A stretch of 64,000 nucleotides of DNA. Origin: Kappaphycus alvarezii. Its lineage: Eukaryota > Rhodophyta > Florideophyceae > Gigartinales > Solieriaceae. Position 1 is the first letter of the stretch; the number at the start of each line of letters is the position of its first letter. Location: contig NADL03000033.1 of the NCBI GenBank assembly GCA_002205965.3, positions 186,001-250,000 on the forward strand, given 5' to 3'. This document shows positions 22,901 to 35,996 of the stretch, one piece after another. The notes beneath the pieces are model-generated. The model did no database searches. It worked only from the letters and a program-made list of their open reading frames with translations, and was not told where the DNA came from. Position numbers and translations under genes: made by a program.

Positions 22901-25379
22901 TCCCGGTAATCTATTGCTCTTCCACCGCCTTCAAAGCTTCAATAAATATAAATTGACCTATGTCTACAACTGAAATTTTGAAAGTGTCATGAAATATCGC
23001 CAGATAATATTTTAGCGAGATAACTTAGAGTAGCTAAACTTACAGCAAGCGTAATACCTAAAATAGCTATAAATGTAGCCAAAAACGCAGATTCTGCAAA
23101 TGCTAACGAGAGCAGCCAAAATTAACCACTTGTTTTAAAATATTATAATCAACAGATCCTGAAGTTAACAAGATAGATACTCATATATCATTTTCTGCTT
23201 AAAGAAACCCAGCAATAAACTTCGGTGCACTGATTATGGTACATTTCAACAAAAATTGAGTAACTCAATTTTTTCGGTTTCTGTCTTTACGGTAAAACAC
23301 CTGAGCCAAATGGAGAAATATTGTAGTGGAAGGGAAAAGTTAAATATAGCAGTATCACAAATCTTACTGGTATTTTCAAATTTCAACCCATGCACCAAAT
23401 CAAAGCACCATGAAAGAAAGACGGACTAAAGAATAACCCACGCTAAAATTTCGATAAAGGGCAAAAGAATGGGAAAATGCAGTTTATAATTGCTAGAAAG
23501 CGTCGGAGAGATAAAAAATACATTTTCTTCTTATTTTGAAGTGAGAATCACGGCGTACAAGTTCAGGAAAATAAACAATGAGAATCTAACCAAGTTTATC
23601 GGACACAAAATAAGCCTTTCTAAACTCTGATTCAACGTTTCCGGATTTGACATCAGAGAAATTTTGCGGCTTTTCGATTCAAGGAGTAGCATATCTGTTT
23701 TTTCACAATAAATCTTGCATGGAGGTTAATTTAAAAGGCCTTAACGAGGAATAGATATTCTGTGCCTGATGTACTGTTCGCATGATTTTTTAAGGAGATG
23801 AACAGTTCTAACAATAAGGGCATACCTTGAGGTGAAATCTGGCATTCAAACTTTCTGTGAATTTCCGGAAAGGGTCAGAATAGCTGTTGAGAACCTACCA
23901 AAATCTCCTAACAATTGGAAAACTTCAGAATTCATGAATCTGCGGAAGAACCTAGCTAAAAAATGTTTTCAGACCAATGTAAGTGTACCATCTAACTGCC
24001 TTTTATTCATTAAGAGTATTTAAATTTGCATGTGAAGGCCAATTGGGAACCATATGATGCAAATTGTGGCATATATTGGTCATAAGCTGAAGTATGCCGT
24101 TAAAGTTCAGTGCAAAACTACTACTGGTGGACTATTTCTCTAAGCTTTAGATCACAAAAAACGAATTAAAAGATCTTTTTTGAGAATTAATATTGAAGAG
24201 ATAGTATCCACAGTTTTGAGTTTTAATGGTATTCAGTACTGGTTATATGGGGGCTATGGATGTAATCGCAGGTCTTTCATGTAACTAAACTATAATGGGA
24301 GAGTTTTTCACCCGTATCAGACTAATTTGAACAAATGAATGGATATTGGTCAAGCTAAAGTTGATTCGTTATCCAGGGAGATCAAAACTTATTTCAAGAG
24401 AGTCGAATTTGAAAGGAAAGTAAAGGTGATGCAGCCATTCATTATGTAGCTTTACTCATCTACGATGTTGCCGTACAACGTAAGAGTGTTTCTTTATCCT
24501 CCCGAGACAATATAGTATTTCTCTTGCCCTATGTCTACTATTAATGAGTATCTAAATTGCATACATGATCCCGGAATAAATGACAAAGGGAGTTTTCGGC
24601 CCTTATGAATGGGATTAAAGTGGGCATATGACTATCCACAGCAAATTGTACCTCGTCTGCAGCACTGCAGAGTTCCCGTGTGGACAGGAAAGCTAATGTA
24701 GTTTGGAAAATTTTCAGTGATTTTGCGGTTATAATCAGACTCGGAAAAACTGCAAATCATGTGTATTAACTTTCAACCAAGGGCCTTCATCAAAAACTTA
24801 AAATACCGAAGGTCCAACCCATGAGATGGTTTAAGATCAAGAATTCGTTCAATTAGATCCCTTTTACGTTCAGATTATTCAAAAGCAAGCCTTTCGTATT
24901 CTAGATTGAGGCGCTCTCTATCCTCTCAACATTTTCAATATCAGTATCATGTACTTTTATCTAGGACCTGTCTTTTTAACTGGCTTCTATGAACTCATTC
25001 GTGTCCCTTGCCTCTTTTCAATGACACTAGAAATCGAAACTACCCTCATTCACCGCAGCACTCCCATCATCAGATTTTCCGACCCAGGCTGACTAGTTGC
25101 AAGAATAACTGGCTCCCTCCCAAATCTTTCCTTCCCTTGATACAGATTATCTAGTAATTGATACAATGCTCTTTTCTTCGAATCCCTGTCCTCTCGATCC
25201 TTCCACATCGTAAATATGATTTCATCCATCTCAATCACCTCATCCCCCACTCCAAACTAAACATAATTGCACTTTTCAAACCTGTCTAATAGTGAATTAA
25301 GTCTCTTTTGCCGCTCTTGAGCATAGTTTTACGATACATCATGAGCTATCTAGTGGTAAGATTTGAATTTTTCGGCCAC
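19901..25379. other. AT-rich sequence without recognisable genes
   Basis: Only short ORFs (for example 20097-20432 and 20698-20904, plus). Some of the first kilobase could be the RNase H/integrase end of the preceding gypsy relic, but I find no HHCC or DDE motif. No tandem repeat or clear terminal repeat is seen. Confidence 0.4.
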
Positions 25380-25472
25380 AATTTCAAACCGTTTTGGCAT
25401 ATTTCTATAGAATTTCAAATTCTTTTGACATATTTCTATAGAATTTCAAATTCTTTTGGCATCTTTCCATAG
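25380..25472. repeat. 31-bp tandem repeat, three copies
   Basis: Unit AATTTCAAATTCTTTTGGCA..TTTCTATAG occurs at 25380-25410, 25411-25441 and 25442-25472 with a few substitutions. Non-coding. Confidence 0.85.
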
Positions 25473-27404
25473 AAAAATATATGCCCTAATGCAGAAACAA
25501 TCTCGAGGACGATTTAGAAATCCCCTTTGGGCAATAACTGCGACTAATTTCCCCTTTTTCTCATTATATAGAGACAATAGTGCTATTAAATTTGCTTGGG
25601 GGTCACATTTAGCCGCTTAGATGCCCCTGTTTGGTGTTTCAGCTCAAAGAAAAACACATTCGTTTCTTTAGTGTACATCTCGGGAGGAAAGGAGAATATG
25701 CAAGTGAATTTCGTTAGTAATCACGACGCGTTAGATTGAGTGATGGGGTAATTGTGACAGATATTAATGGCAAGGGAGCTTGCAGAAGGGGAAAAGTGCG
25801 AGAGCTGCATCGGTGGCAGGGAGAATTGTGAGTGTAAAGAAATGTTAGACCTGAATGGTTCCCGGAATGAGGAGTGAAGGAGATGTGTTCTTAGCCGTTT
25901 CGAATGCGGAGATCAATCAAAAAATATTAGGCCCAAGTACTACTTATTCCCCGCGAAATATTTCCGCACGGTTATTCTCTACTTAGTACGATCTCCGATA
26001 TTTTCGTCAAAAGAAATGGTGAGTTTCTTATATAAACTCACCTTCTGTATTCTCAGTGAGATTTTCGTCCCAAATAATTCTGTGAGGCGTTTATTTAAAA
26101 CTAATCTTGAATTAATTTGTCACGGGAAGGTTCCAAAAACATCGACACTTTGCATCCACGGTTTTGCTGGCTCGCATGACATATTGTAAGGATCCAGGTG
26201 CAGAAAGTCTAAGAATAGGCTAATAAATTTGTGTAGTAATCCTCTGGCGCCTTTTATTCCATTCAAAAATCTTTTATATCATCTATTATCAAGGCAAGAA
26301 GAATCAAGCGTTTGGATTTGGAGATTTTGTATAGTGGAGAGCAGCTCCGGAAACTTTGTAATGATTTTCGTTCTAAGGTTCAAGCTGCTGCATAACCAAA
26401 CCTTTTGAAGGGCTGAACGAACTAGGCGAAGTAATTACTCGAAAATTTTACCAAGGGCTACTTTACAAACGTTTCAGTGAAAAAATTCCTACAGAAAAAA
26501 GTCTACCTCTGTTTTTAAAGTAATCGTTGAATTATTTAGGTTCGGAAAAACAATTTAAACCAACTAAATAATTTTTTAATGGAAAAATAGAAGATTTGGA
26601 TGACTTTTGTTTAAAATTATAATGGTATTCAGCTGTAGATGCTCAAGCAATTATGTCCCACCTCCAATCGATTTATAAATTTGTGCCACTGTCTAAACTC
26701 ATGAGGCTTATATCAACTACTGGAGGACTGCAGTTCAAAAAATACTTTGGAAGGCTTCCGGGCCTTCCCATGGCATTATAGGGCCTCTCATTAAAGCCAA
26801 GAAGGGCATCCCGCTAATGTTGAATAGCTTGATCCATCCTAGTGACACTTCATCTGACCTTGGCGAAAAAGTTCTCGACAAAATCATCTGTTAATGCATT
26901 AGAATTTTCGACGATACATAACAGTACTGCCGATATTTCTCCCTTTTTTGCTAAATAATCCTAGCTGAAGAGCCATCAATCAAAAATACAGCCACTGGAT
27001 CCATAATCGATTTCATCCTTTCTTTTATGACTGAGACCATTACTGTCCAGTCCTAATATCTTGTCAATGATTACCAAAGCAGTCTTTTCATTTATTTTAG
27101 GCATGGATTGTGTCGTTTAATGTGAAATGTGTCTAGTGCAAGAGACTTCAAAAAGGTATTTTTCTCCTCTCAGCTACTCTGTGTTTTTTGCATCTCCAAT
27201 TCAATCTATAAACCTATTTAGCTTTTAATACTGCAAACTGATGTTTGATGTCTCGCATAAGACGAAACTACGATTGTACTACGTGGTGATCTCAGGAGTA
27301 GTAATGATAATTGGACTCACCGGTAAAATTCTTATGCTTTCAACCTGCAATAATTCGTTCTAGAAGAATAGAGCTACTCCAAGCTGTACTGGCTGATTCA
27401 TGCG
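25473..27404. other. AT-rich sequence without recognisable genes
   Basis: No supported feature up to the left LTR of the copia element. Its last five bases, ATGCG (27400-27404), are one half of that element's target-site duplication. Confidence 0.4.
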
Positions 27405-27634
27405 TGATCGAAAATGAAATCGTGTCGTACGCGAGTCTATCTCTCGTTTACTTGTAGTTGGGATCAAGTATTGTAGGTTGTTACTTTTTATTTTTACTAC
27501 AGTACTTGATTCACATATACTAACATTCATGACCATTAAAACCATATAAAATATGTGCATTACGATTGATTCAACGAGCGACAATCAACATCAATGGTAA
27601 TTCAAGTTGAGTCAATAGTTGTCCATGTCCAACA
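27405..27634 (-). repeat. Copia 3' LTR (left)
   Basis: Starts TGATCGAAAATGAAATCGTG and ends GTCCAACA. Matches 32474-32701 along its length with scattered differences and small indels. Confidence 0.88.
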
Positions 27635-28449
27635 AACCTACTTAATCTTGACTCCATTAGTTAGTGAGGTCGATAACAGGTGTTTAGCGAATAATTATGC
27701 TAGTCAAATTTGATATATCACTGACTGGATCACCTTCGTCGTCGTTTGGCATAATTAAGTCATCCGTTCTTTTGCTATGTATGGTTCCCTGTGCGAAGCT
27801 TGCTGTGTTTTCTTTAAAATGTATACACCAGTGCGCAAACTGGCGTATCCAAGTAGGGCAAAATTATCGGGCTCGAGCATATAGAACATCTCTATAAGAC
27901 AAGTTCTTGCCCATGATGCTCTCATTTTCCAGATGGATGAGAACGTTGCCTCTCCAGTGAAATACATGAACTTTGATGTCGATAATTCCTCAACATTTGT
28001 TTGTTTGTTGTTGCGAAGTTGATAAATAAATTGAGGAATGATGTCTTGTTCCTTGTGGTTATAGTGCTGACTTCCCACTTGTTTTCCACTTCTGTAATTA
28101 TGTATGAGGAGGATTTTTTCCGATTATTGTAGAGCGCAACTTATTCTGGTTTGATATAAATAGGCTAGGCTCCTATATTTTTACTTCCATCCATATGGAG
28201 CATGATCTTGATTCCATGGCGGCCGTTAGTTTTTGAATTCTGACAAATACTTCCATGTTCTTTGCTTCTCTCCTAATCGGTACCATATTTTGTACGTTTA
28301 AGCGGTAGGGTTAAAAAGAAAATTTGGCGCCTAATAATGGCTTCGTGAGAACATCAGCAAGCATACCTTATGTTTTTAATTGAGTAACCTTGACTATTTA
28401 GTTCTCCACAAGCTCATATACAAGATGGATACTAACGTCTAAGTGCTTG

Positions 28450-29830
28450 CTTAGTTTCAAATTCTAAATATCTGTAGCCCATTTGAGTGATCCAAAATTG
28501 TCTTGTAATATTTCAGTTGGACTCTGCTGTTTTTACCCGAGCTCCGTAGATAGATTTCTGAGCCATCTCACATTCTAAACGATTATTGATAGGCTGATAT
28601 ACTTGGCCTCTGTTGATGAGAGGATAACAAAGGATTGCTTGGAACCTCTCAGTCGAATCGGAGTTTCGCTAAAAATTATCACGTTTCCAGTGACAGACAC
28701 ACTTTCAGCCCCACCTACCCATTCGGAATCGGCGTAACCGCATAGATTACCCGTACTGAGATTAATGAGTAGACCATGTGACTTGGTGCCATTTTGATAT
28801 CTCAGGATGCAGTTTTACACCGCTCCAGTATACTGAACGTGGCTCACTTACATGCCTACTTGGGACATTGAAAGCGACGGCAATGTTTGGTCCTGTAGGT
28901 GTGCTCAAATAAAATAGATTTCCAATGGATTCCCTTTACGGTATATTTTCCATTTCCAAGGCTTCAGAATCTGTTCTTTTTTTCTTTTCAGTAAGAGAAT
29001 TGTAGCTACCTGGATCCATAGGAATTCTAACGGGCCGTGATTTATGCATAGAGAAAATTTGTAGGACCTTTTCAATATAACTCTTTTGTGATAAGAAGAA
29101 ATTATTGTCCATGCAGACAGTCTTAACCCCAAGTACACTGCTAACAGGGACGAGCTCCATCAACTTGAAAGATTCCTGCAGTCCTTTCTTGACATTAATT
29201 AAAGCTGATTTGGACATTTCGATGAAAATAATGTCATCAAAATACGCCAGGGCAATAAATTTTATGCCGTTTCCATTCTATGTATCCACTTTCCGCACCG
29301 CATATTTAGGTGGCTGGAAACCCAGTTTAGTCAGCATGTCTCGAAAAAAATGGTCACATACTCTGCTAGCTTGCTTAAGGCCATACATACTCTTTACAAT
29401 TCGACAAACGTGGTCTAATTTGTTCGGGTTTTCGAAACCTTTGAGCTGTTCCATGTACATTTTCTCCTGACATATACAATATAAGAATGCATTTTTCACA
29501 TCAAAATAATGTGCGATGGATTCATCGAGAGTAGTTATGCCTTGAGCAAATCGGATGGTAGTGAAATCAACGGCTAGAGAAAATATTTTGTCGCAGTAAG
29601 ACCAAGTTCGTCTGAATCTTAAATCCACTAGTCTAGCTTTATTTTTCGATGGTTTTATCCGGGGTTCTCTTGCTTTTGAGTGCTAGTTTGTAGAGTATTA
29701 TGTTTTCTCCCACCAGTCTTGGGACCAATTCCCAAGTTCCACGATTTTCGAATTCACTCAGTTTCTTTTGAATGGCTGTGTTCCATTCTGCCCTTGAGGC
29801 GAAGCTGAGGCTTCTTTAAATATTGGTTCG
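28450..29830 (-). pseudogene. Copia reverse transcriptase and RNase H (relic)
   Basis: 29278-29628 encodes VDFTTIRFAQGITTLDES, HYFDVKNAFLYCICQEKMYM and IVKSMYGLKQASRV, all classic copia RT blocks. The next segment reads YFDDIIFIEMSKSALIN, so the catalytic YxDD is intact, and continues to PVRIPMDPG (28936-29217). Upstream, about 29700-29830, lies ASRAEWNTAIQKKLSEFEN..GTWELV, the usual start of the domain. RNase H pieces can be followed to about 28450 with many stops. Frames change several times. Confidence 0.8.
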
Positions 29831-30299
29831 TCCGAATTGGCTGAATTAGCTGATGTGATGACATTGGCAGAAGATTGGTTTCGATTGCTCTGTTTCAAAT
29901 TCTAGTGCTTCTTCTTACGGGCGCTAGTTTGTAGGCTAGGAGTTTTTCTACCTGATCAGTTGTCAGTTAATTTGTTTGCTGCGAGCTTTCGTCATCTTCT
30001 GCGTCATCATCTTCTTCATCAGAATTGATTCCTTCGATGTCCATAATGGCTCTGTTATTTCCACTATCTGGTGAGTCTTGCTCATCTGCTTCGAGCAGCG
30101 CTGTGATGTTGAGATTAATTTAGTAGATGCGGCGGGATATCGGGGTAAAATGCTCTCATCACATTTTGCCTGTCTTTTACGGACTAGTTACTTCTTATTT
30201 GGATTGAAAACGCATAGCTTGGCTCCATTACCAGATCCCAGTAATATCATAGGCATGGCTTTACGGTCGAGCCTTTTCCGTTTCGTAGATTTATTTTAT

Positions 30300-30790
30300 A
30301 GAAAAGAACGTCATCTAAATGTTTTAACTCCACGTACGCTTGGATTTTCTCCATTTAAGATGTCATAGTGTGATTTTTTCTTCAATGCACTGTGTGGACA
30401 TGTGTTCTGTACGAAAAAACCATGAAGTAAAGCTTCTCAGAATTCTTTACTGAGCGGCTTGGTCAAACATGCATCTGCCTCTTACTATATCTGACTCGTT
30501 CCATAAATTTGCGGGTCAAGCTTTCCGTAATTCCACTGGATTCTGGGTTATAAGATGCTATAGTTGCATTAATTATGCTTTTTGGTTCAGTAGGGGTTTT
30601 AATTTAGCGTTTAAGAAATCTGAGGAGTTTTTAGAATGGAATATGTCTATTTCCTTCTTATAATGTCGTTTGATCATTTTGAGGAATATGTTGAGCATGT
30701 CACTGGTCTCATTTTTTCGACGTAATAGGTATGTACACGTGTAACGGCTCGCTCCATCCACAAAAAGTAGGAATCATTTTGCCTTCCCCA
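30300..30790 (-). pseudogene. Copia integrase (relic)
   Basis: 30573-30761 encodes MDGASRYTCTYLLRRKNETS, the first catalytic Asp block, and then HSKNSSDFLNAKLKPLLNQK, where the second Asp of the expected block is no longer recognisable. The following frame gives QNPVELRKA, a broken form of the third (Glu) block. Confidence 0.65.
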
Positions 30791-32095
30791 AGATTTCTCC
30801 TCAGATGGGCCCATAAATATCGCAGAATATCACATCTCTCACTGAATCAATTGCTTCAGTGTGCCTTAGTTTGTGCATACCTCTGACCTGCTTTTTTTCA
30901 AAGCAGATGTTGCAGTCGGCTCTCTCGAGCTTGACATCGGATTAAATACCGTAGTTCTGGTTCCTTTTAAGAATTTGAAACGATACTGTAGTCCTGTTTC
31001 CTGTTGAGAATTTTCTGGATGTTATTTTTGTTTACGATGATCAATCTTTGATGCCATGTGTTGAATGTTGCCTTCGAATCCTGAAACGTTTATTCTCTGT
31101 CCCCTTTCGCGATGTGCGTGTTACTCGCTTCATCATTCAATTGCATTTGATTAGCACGGATTCGTGGTTTATGCTTAATTATCTCCGCTTCTATCCATTA
31201 TAGGCCGTCTTTTTCCTTTTCCGCAGTACCTATACCATTGTGTTCTTTATTGTAAATAGAGCATTTTTCCGTTACCCATGTGGACTTAGATACATCGATC
31301 ATCTAAACTGTGTACCGGTAGCAAGTTAATGCCTATATGAGGTACAAGGATTACGTTAGTTGGGCGTCTCTATGGTTCGTCACCATTTTCATCGTCTTTG
31401 AACTTTAGGTCAATTGTTCCTCCTTGTGTACTCCGTACTGTGCTTGAGTCTCCAAGTGCAATATCTCGGCGTTGTGTATCCCATAAGTTGGAAAACATTT
31501 TTTTTGTCAAAGCACATATGGTGGATTGCCCGACTGTGTAGGATTAATATTCAATGCGTGGGTGATATTTCTGTTATTGTCGATGAAAGGATGGGCTTTC
31601 TTGGCTGTACTTTTTCATGGGCTAGTAGCTGCTTCCTCTTCGTACCTCTGACAATAATTCCTCGCCTGTCATAATTGAGCGTTCCTTTGCAATTTCTTGA
31701 CGCAGAGTTCCAGAAACATTCGCTTTATTTATGCCCTTTTTTTGCCGCAGTAATGAAAAGTTAGCATTTTGCTTTTTGAGAACGTTACCAGGCTATCTGA
31801 CCTGTCGGAGTTGGATTCCTGGTTTCTTTCTTTGTATTTGTCGATGAGCATTGTGCTCACAGCAAATTATGTCATTTTATCTTCATTCAAGATTCTAATG
31901 GCTGCAACTGTTGCCTCAAAGCCTGCGCATTCTTTCATTGATCCTAGAAAAACCGATACTTGCATCAGTTCACTTTGCTCTATTCCAGCATTACTTAACT
32001 TTTTTCAGCAAGTCTCGAGGTCTCCGATGTGATCTTACATGTTTTCATCGGAGCTGAGCACTTTGTTAAACACTTCGCTAAATAGACTTAGCTTG

Positions 32096-32392
32096 TTACT
32101 TGTTTTTTAGCATAACAAGTCGACAGTCGGTTTCACATTTCATGTGGGTCTTAGAGTATTTTTGCACAGCCTTTAGAGGTTTTTCTACGAGTGATATTAT
32201 GAGTATGGCGAGCGCTTTGGCCTTGCGTTTGTTATACGATGCCAGCGAGTCTGCAAAGTTGTCATCTGCTGCACTCGGTTCCTCTTCGGTCCCATGTACG
32301 ATACCAATACAGTTCTTGGTTGTAAGGATTGCTTCTAATCGTAGCTTCCATAGGTGAAAACTTTCTGTGTCCATGTCGCTAAACTTGGGCAC
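32096..32392 (-). pseudogene. Copia gag N-terminus
   Basis: MPKFSDMDTESFHLWKLRLE, then ILTTKNCIGIVHGTEEEPSA and AKALAILIISLVEKPLKAV: the pattern of copia gag (a Trp-containing first helix, then a short loop and the L-x-x-S-L block). It lies just inside the 5' LTR. Truncated after about 90 residues by a frame break; later gag, knuckle and protease parts (about 30800-32095) are too decayed to delimit. Confidence 0.7.
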
Positions 32393-32458
32393 AGATATTT
32401 GTTCTCTTTGGAGTCCATTTTATGTGATTTGCTTGCAGTCTACATTAGGAACAAAAAA

Positions 32459-32472
32459 TTGCGATGCTACCA
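32459..32472 (-). promoter_or_regulatory. Copia primer-binding site
   Basis: Minus strand TGGTAGCATCGC begins 1 nt inside the 5' LTR. It fits the complement of a tRNA 3' end in GCTACCA, as carried by some initiator Met tRNAs. The match beyond the first seven bases is imperfect. Confidence 0.55.
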
Positions 32473-32473
32473 C

Positions 32474-32701
32474 TGGTAGAAAATGAAATCGTATCATACG
32501 CGAGTCTATGTGTCGTTTGCTCGTAGTTGGGATCAAGCATTGCAGGTCGGTAGTTTTTTTTTACTACAGTAGTCGATTCTTATTACTAACTTCGATGACC
32601 ATTAAAAACAATATACAATATGTACATTACGATTGATTCAACGAACATCAATCAACATCGATGGCAATTCACGTTGAGTCAATATCCGTCCTTATCCAAC
32701 A
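32474..32701 (-). repeat. Copia 5' LTR (right)
   Basis: Starts TGGTAGAAAATGAAATCGTA and ends TATCCAACA; partner of 27405-27634. ATGCG follows at 32702-32706. Confidence 0.88.
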
Positions 32702-33597
32702 ATGCGCACAGGCACAGAGGTTGGTAACCTTAGAACTTGCATGATGTAGGAGTGCTCTGCATAATCGACGAGTGGTATAAGAACGATGAATGAGCAAATG
32801 GGAATAGATGCCACCCGCACAACACCCCAATATCCTAGTGTCTGCCCCGAAAGGAAGGAGGCAAGTTTCAAGCGGCAAAACCCGCGCTCAGCCATGTTCA
32901 CTCCATTGCTCAATGTCATGCTATACCATTGAAACTAGCCTCTACCGCTCGCGTTAGCTACAGAGAAGCATCACTAAGACGAGTGGATAGCTTTGAATGC
33001 CCCTCTAGCAAGTTGGGAGGAACAATGGGTTTTGTGACATTACACAACGCCCACCTGTAGAACTCTTCAGGTTCTCAGCCCGCTGAAGTCCTGCAGTAAA
33101 TCCATAACCAGTTTCCCCGTAATAGAGAGGTAGTTGCAGCAGTGTTCCAGGAAAAACGGAGCGGTAACAGGGTTCTTGCTGCGGTCCCACATGCTATAGC
33201 AAGCAGTGCTACCATCATCCGCAGTCCGTGCTTCTCTGTACACTTGGGCCCCAGTACGTTGCCCTGTGATAAAGACCACAGCCGACCTCAAAGGGCTCTG
33301 GACTTGGTTTTAGTGGGGAGAATGATGGGGGGGTTTACTTCTTCGTTTAGTAATTCTAACAGGGGGGATCCCCGTTTAGATTCCCCCTGCCTTTGTTTTT
33401 GGTCGATTGAAAACAGTCAACGTAACGGAGTAGCGCTGTAAATCACGTAATTGGTGACGTTGAGGGAAGATGTAAAGTATGGGTGCGTGTGAGGATCATG
33501 ATTTTGGGGGGGTGTGGAGCTGAGCCGGGACGGGACAGCAAATATGCAGTGACTTGCCATTTCACTTCCAACCACCACGAATTGCGACAAGCAGGCT
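32702..33597. other. Unassigned sequence, possible RE1-related relic
   Basis: The minus frame at 32692-32919 has a hydrophobic stretch that could be a decayed RE1-type post-RT segment, but no conserved block confirms it. A GGGGGGGTTTACTT motif at about 33325-33345 resembles an RE1 terminus. Confidence 0.25.
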
Positions 33598-33750
33598 TAG
33601 TTTACTTTTCCCTAGCCTTTTACGGAGCGTAGATCCTCCCCCTTTACTGTGTCTGCACACCTTTTTGAGTCGATTGTGGTTGCATTGAACACATTAGGAT
33701 AGATCGAATATATATTCCAACAGTAAAAACACCCGAAACTTCCCAAGCCG
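33598..33750 (+). repeat. RE1 3'-end sequence
   Basis: Matches 9662-9798: CCTTTTACGGAGCGTAGATC, TTAGGATAGATCGAATAT, and the AGTAAAAACACCCGAAAC terminus. No coding part remains. Confidence 0.6.
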
Positions 33751-33984
33751 GAAGGCGTAGGTTGGGGGAGAAATCTTTATGGGTGGCAGAACAAGCACTC
33801 AGGCATGCATAGATATCACGGATATAACATTACTCAGGTAATCGACGGGGGCTCACATGGCGGGTTTGCATCGATTAGGGTAAGGGAGAGGAATAGGAAC
33901 GTGGAGGAATTTATGAAACACATTGAAGATACTTTGCTCCTCTCCCAGTAAGATAAACTGACGCGCAATACCTGAAAGGCGCTA
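33751..33984. other. No recognisable gene
   Basis: Nothing assigned. Confidence 0.3.
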
Positions 33985-34240
33985 CACGACGGAGGGGACG
34001 GTTTCGGTGTTTTATTCTTGGAAGATATATTCGACTCCATGCCAAAATAATGCAGACAACCACAATGGACTCAAAGTGGCATTCTGACACGGTAACGAGG
34101 GAGTACCTATGCTCTCTAAATGGTCACCTTAAGGCCAGTTTTCAAGCAAGACGCATTGGACGTAACGGCTGCTGCAGAGAGCCTCTGCATCAAGATCCCC
34201 AGAACCTTTCCGTAAGTATCTATGCGACAGATTACAGGTG
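33985..34240 (-). repeat. RE1 3'-end fragment
   Basis: Reverse-complement match to the RE1 terminus (GGTTTCGGTGTTTTATTCTT) and to the last codons (rc of GACGTAACGGCTGCTGCAGA and neighbours), as at 12625-12860 and 34690-34870. Confidence 0.55.
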
Positions 34241-34554
34241 GGCAGGATCTCAGTAGATGACTCTTGAAGTTCCGTCAGGGTACAGTTGGCTATCAGAATA
34301 ATACTGAGGAAAAGCTTTGGTGCTTTATTAATTTAGGGGCGGAGGCGGTTACTAACCGAAAGGGGCACACCTCAGTATGAAGGACGGACAGGTGTGGACG
34401 TTTTTAGAAGACTGGCGTGAGTTTTCTGAGCCAGAGGCTACTCCTCTTGCGAATTATCCTCGTTTGCATCCATTGAAGCTCTGAGCTTTAGTCGCCTATG
34501 GGAATGAAACCAGCGGGGCAAGCAGAATTAAAGGCAGGACACGCTAGCGGCCCT
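34241..34554. other. No recognisable gene
   Basis: Nothing assigned. Confidence 0.3.
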
Positions 34555-35239
34555 TCAAATCAAACACTCATCGTGGCATATCTGTTGCGGAACGCACCAA
34601 TTAAACGATCCCTCCTTTACTACAAAGGCAGTAGTTTCGATAATTTGAGGAACCTGCATTGAAACCGTCTTGCCGGATCGCTTCAGAACCCGATCTATCC
34701 CCATGGTTTTCCAGACAACCACAATCGACTCAAAAAGGGTATACCGACACCGTGGTGGGGAAGGAACTACGCTCCCTAAAATGCTACCTTCAGGCCAGCC
34801 ATCAAGCAGGCCGCATTGGACATGACGGCTGCTGCAGCGTGCCTTTGCATCAAAACCCCCCCGAACCTTTCCGTACGTCTCCAGTGCCCTCACAGCCACG
34901 TTCCTGCCACGTCATTTAACACTGCACATGCATCCGGGTGCCAACCTCCAAGAGTGGAGATTGGCACAGGCACGAGCCTACCTCTGGTGGAGGTCGCGAT
35001 AAAGGATTGATATCTTCTCTGCTTTGCATTTCGCGCCGCATTCAGAGAGGACATCGGGTTGAAGGCCCTAACTCTTCTGTTGAAGGGAGCGAGGGGATTC
35101 ACGAAGGTAACATCAAAAAATTCGGTCCCTCCGCTGCTTCCCATTGCCTGGATGTCTGGTCTCGTGCGGTGGAGACTATGGCGTGGCTATACAACAGAAT
35201 GACGAGCTGCTCTTGCCAGGTCTTTCGCGAGAAGGGTTA
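34555..35239 (-). pseudogene. RE1 C-terminal fragment, cut by gypsy element GY1
   Basis: On the minus strand: ITLLAKDLARAARH, a stop, then HRTRPDIQAMGSSGGTEFFD, VTFVNPLAPFNRRVRAFNPM, VPISTLGGWHPDACAVLNDV and ALETYGKVRGG. The RPDI...FFDVTF pair is again present. The N-terminal continuation is replaced at 35240 by the GY1 LTR, so GY1 copy 2 appears to have inserted into this RE1 copy. A frame change occurs around 34895. Confidence 0.65.
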
Positions 35240-35680
35240 TGATAGGGGTAAATCGCCGGGGCAAGAGATCCTCAGAACCAACTACCCCAAGACGGAGGTG
35301 TTGCGAGCGACAAAAGTGCTACCGTGGTATTGTTGAACGAACAAAAGGGAGTGTATATAGAAGAGAGTTGAGGAAGCTACAAGCAAGTATAAAAGAGGTA
35401 GGATCTACCACTGGCGCTCTGCGACCAGCCTACGTAAGAAAAAGTTTTCTTGGGTCTGAAGTTGACTCTCAACTTCCTACTACTCGGGACTTGGCTTGAA
35501 GTTGTCTTCCAACTTGCTTCACCTCCACTAAAGGAAGCAGTTTACTCGGCTTATATAGACTTTTGGCTACCCCAAAAGTCTCAAACAAACATACTAATAA
35601 CCATAAAATGTATTCACGGTAATCGTGTGAACCAGAGAGACTATTAGAAGATATTTCCTCAAGGTAAATATCTAGGTGCC
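35240..35680 (-). repeat. GY1 3' LTR (left)
   Basis: Begins TGATAGGGGTAAATCGCCGG and runs to about the AAATATCTAGG near 35675. The inner edge is estimated from the solo copies. A TATA box on the minus strand lies at 35551-35557. Confidence 0.8.
35551..35557 (-). promoter_or_regulatory. LTR TATA box (GY1 copy 2)
   Basis: TATATAA on the minus strand, followed by GCCGAGTAAACTGCTTCC as in copy 1. Conserved between copies. Confidence 0.5.
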
Positions 35681-35996
35681 ATACCCATGCCAGCCACCCA
35701 TCGGCCAGGGTGGGAATTGATGTGGCCATTATATAGACCTTTCAGAGCTACTCGTAGTATCACCCACAACCTGGAACTGTACTGACATCTACTATGACAG
35801 CGTGTCCTAAAATGAAAAAAATCAACCGATGAATTTGCCACACTCACCCAAATTAAAAATATCTTGCAAATTCAAAAACTGTAAAAATATCTTCCCAATT
35901 CCGATACTGTATACAATCATGGTCCTCATCTAGATTTTTTCGTGTGCGAATTTGCGCACATCACGCCCTCTCGCTCAAGACGAACGTCCCGACTCG

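Larger units (their letters stand above)
27405..32701 (-). mobile_element. Full-length Ty1/copia retrotransposon (decayed)
   Basis: Two related direct repeats of about 230 bp bound 5.3 kb. The five bases ATGCG precede the left repeat (27400-27404) and follow the right one (32702-32706), an exact 5-bp target-site duplication. Coding order on the minus strand is gag, integrase, RT and RNase H, which is the copia order (integrase before RT). A primer-binding site lies 1 nt inside the right LTR. LTR divergence and many stops show that it is old and inactive. Confidence 0.9.
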
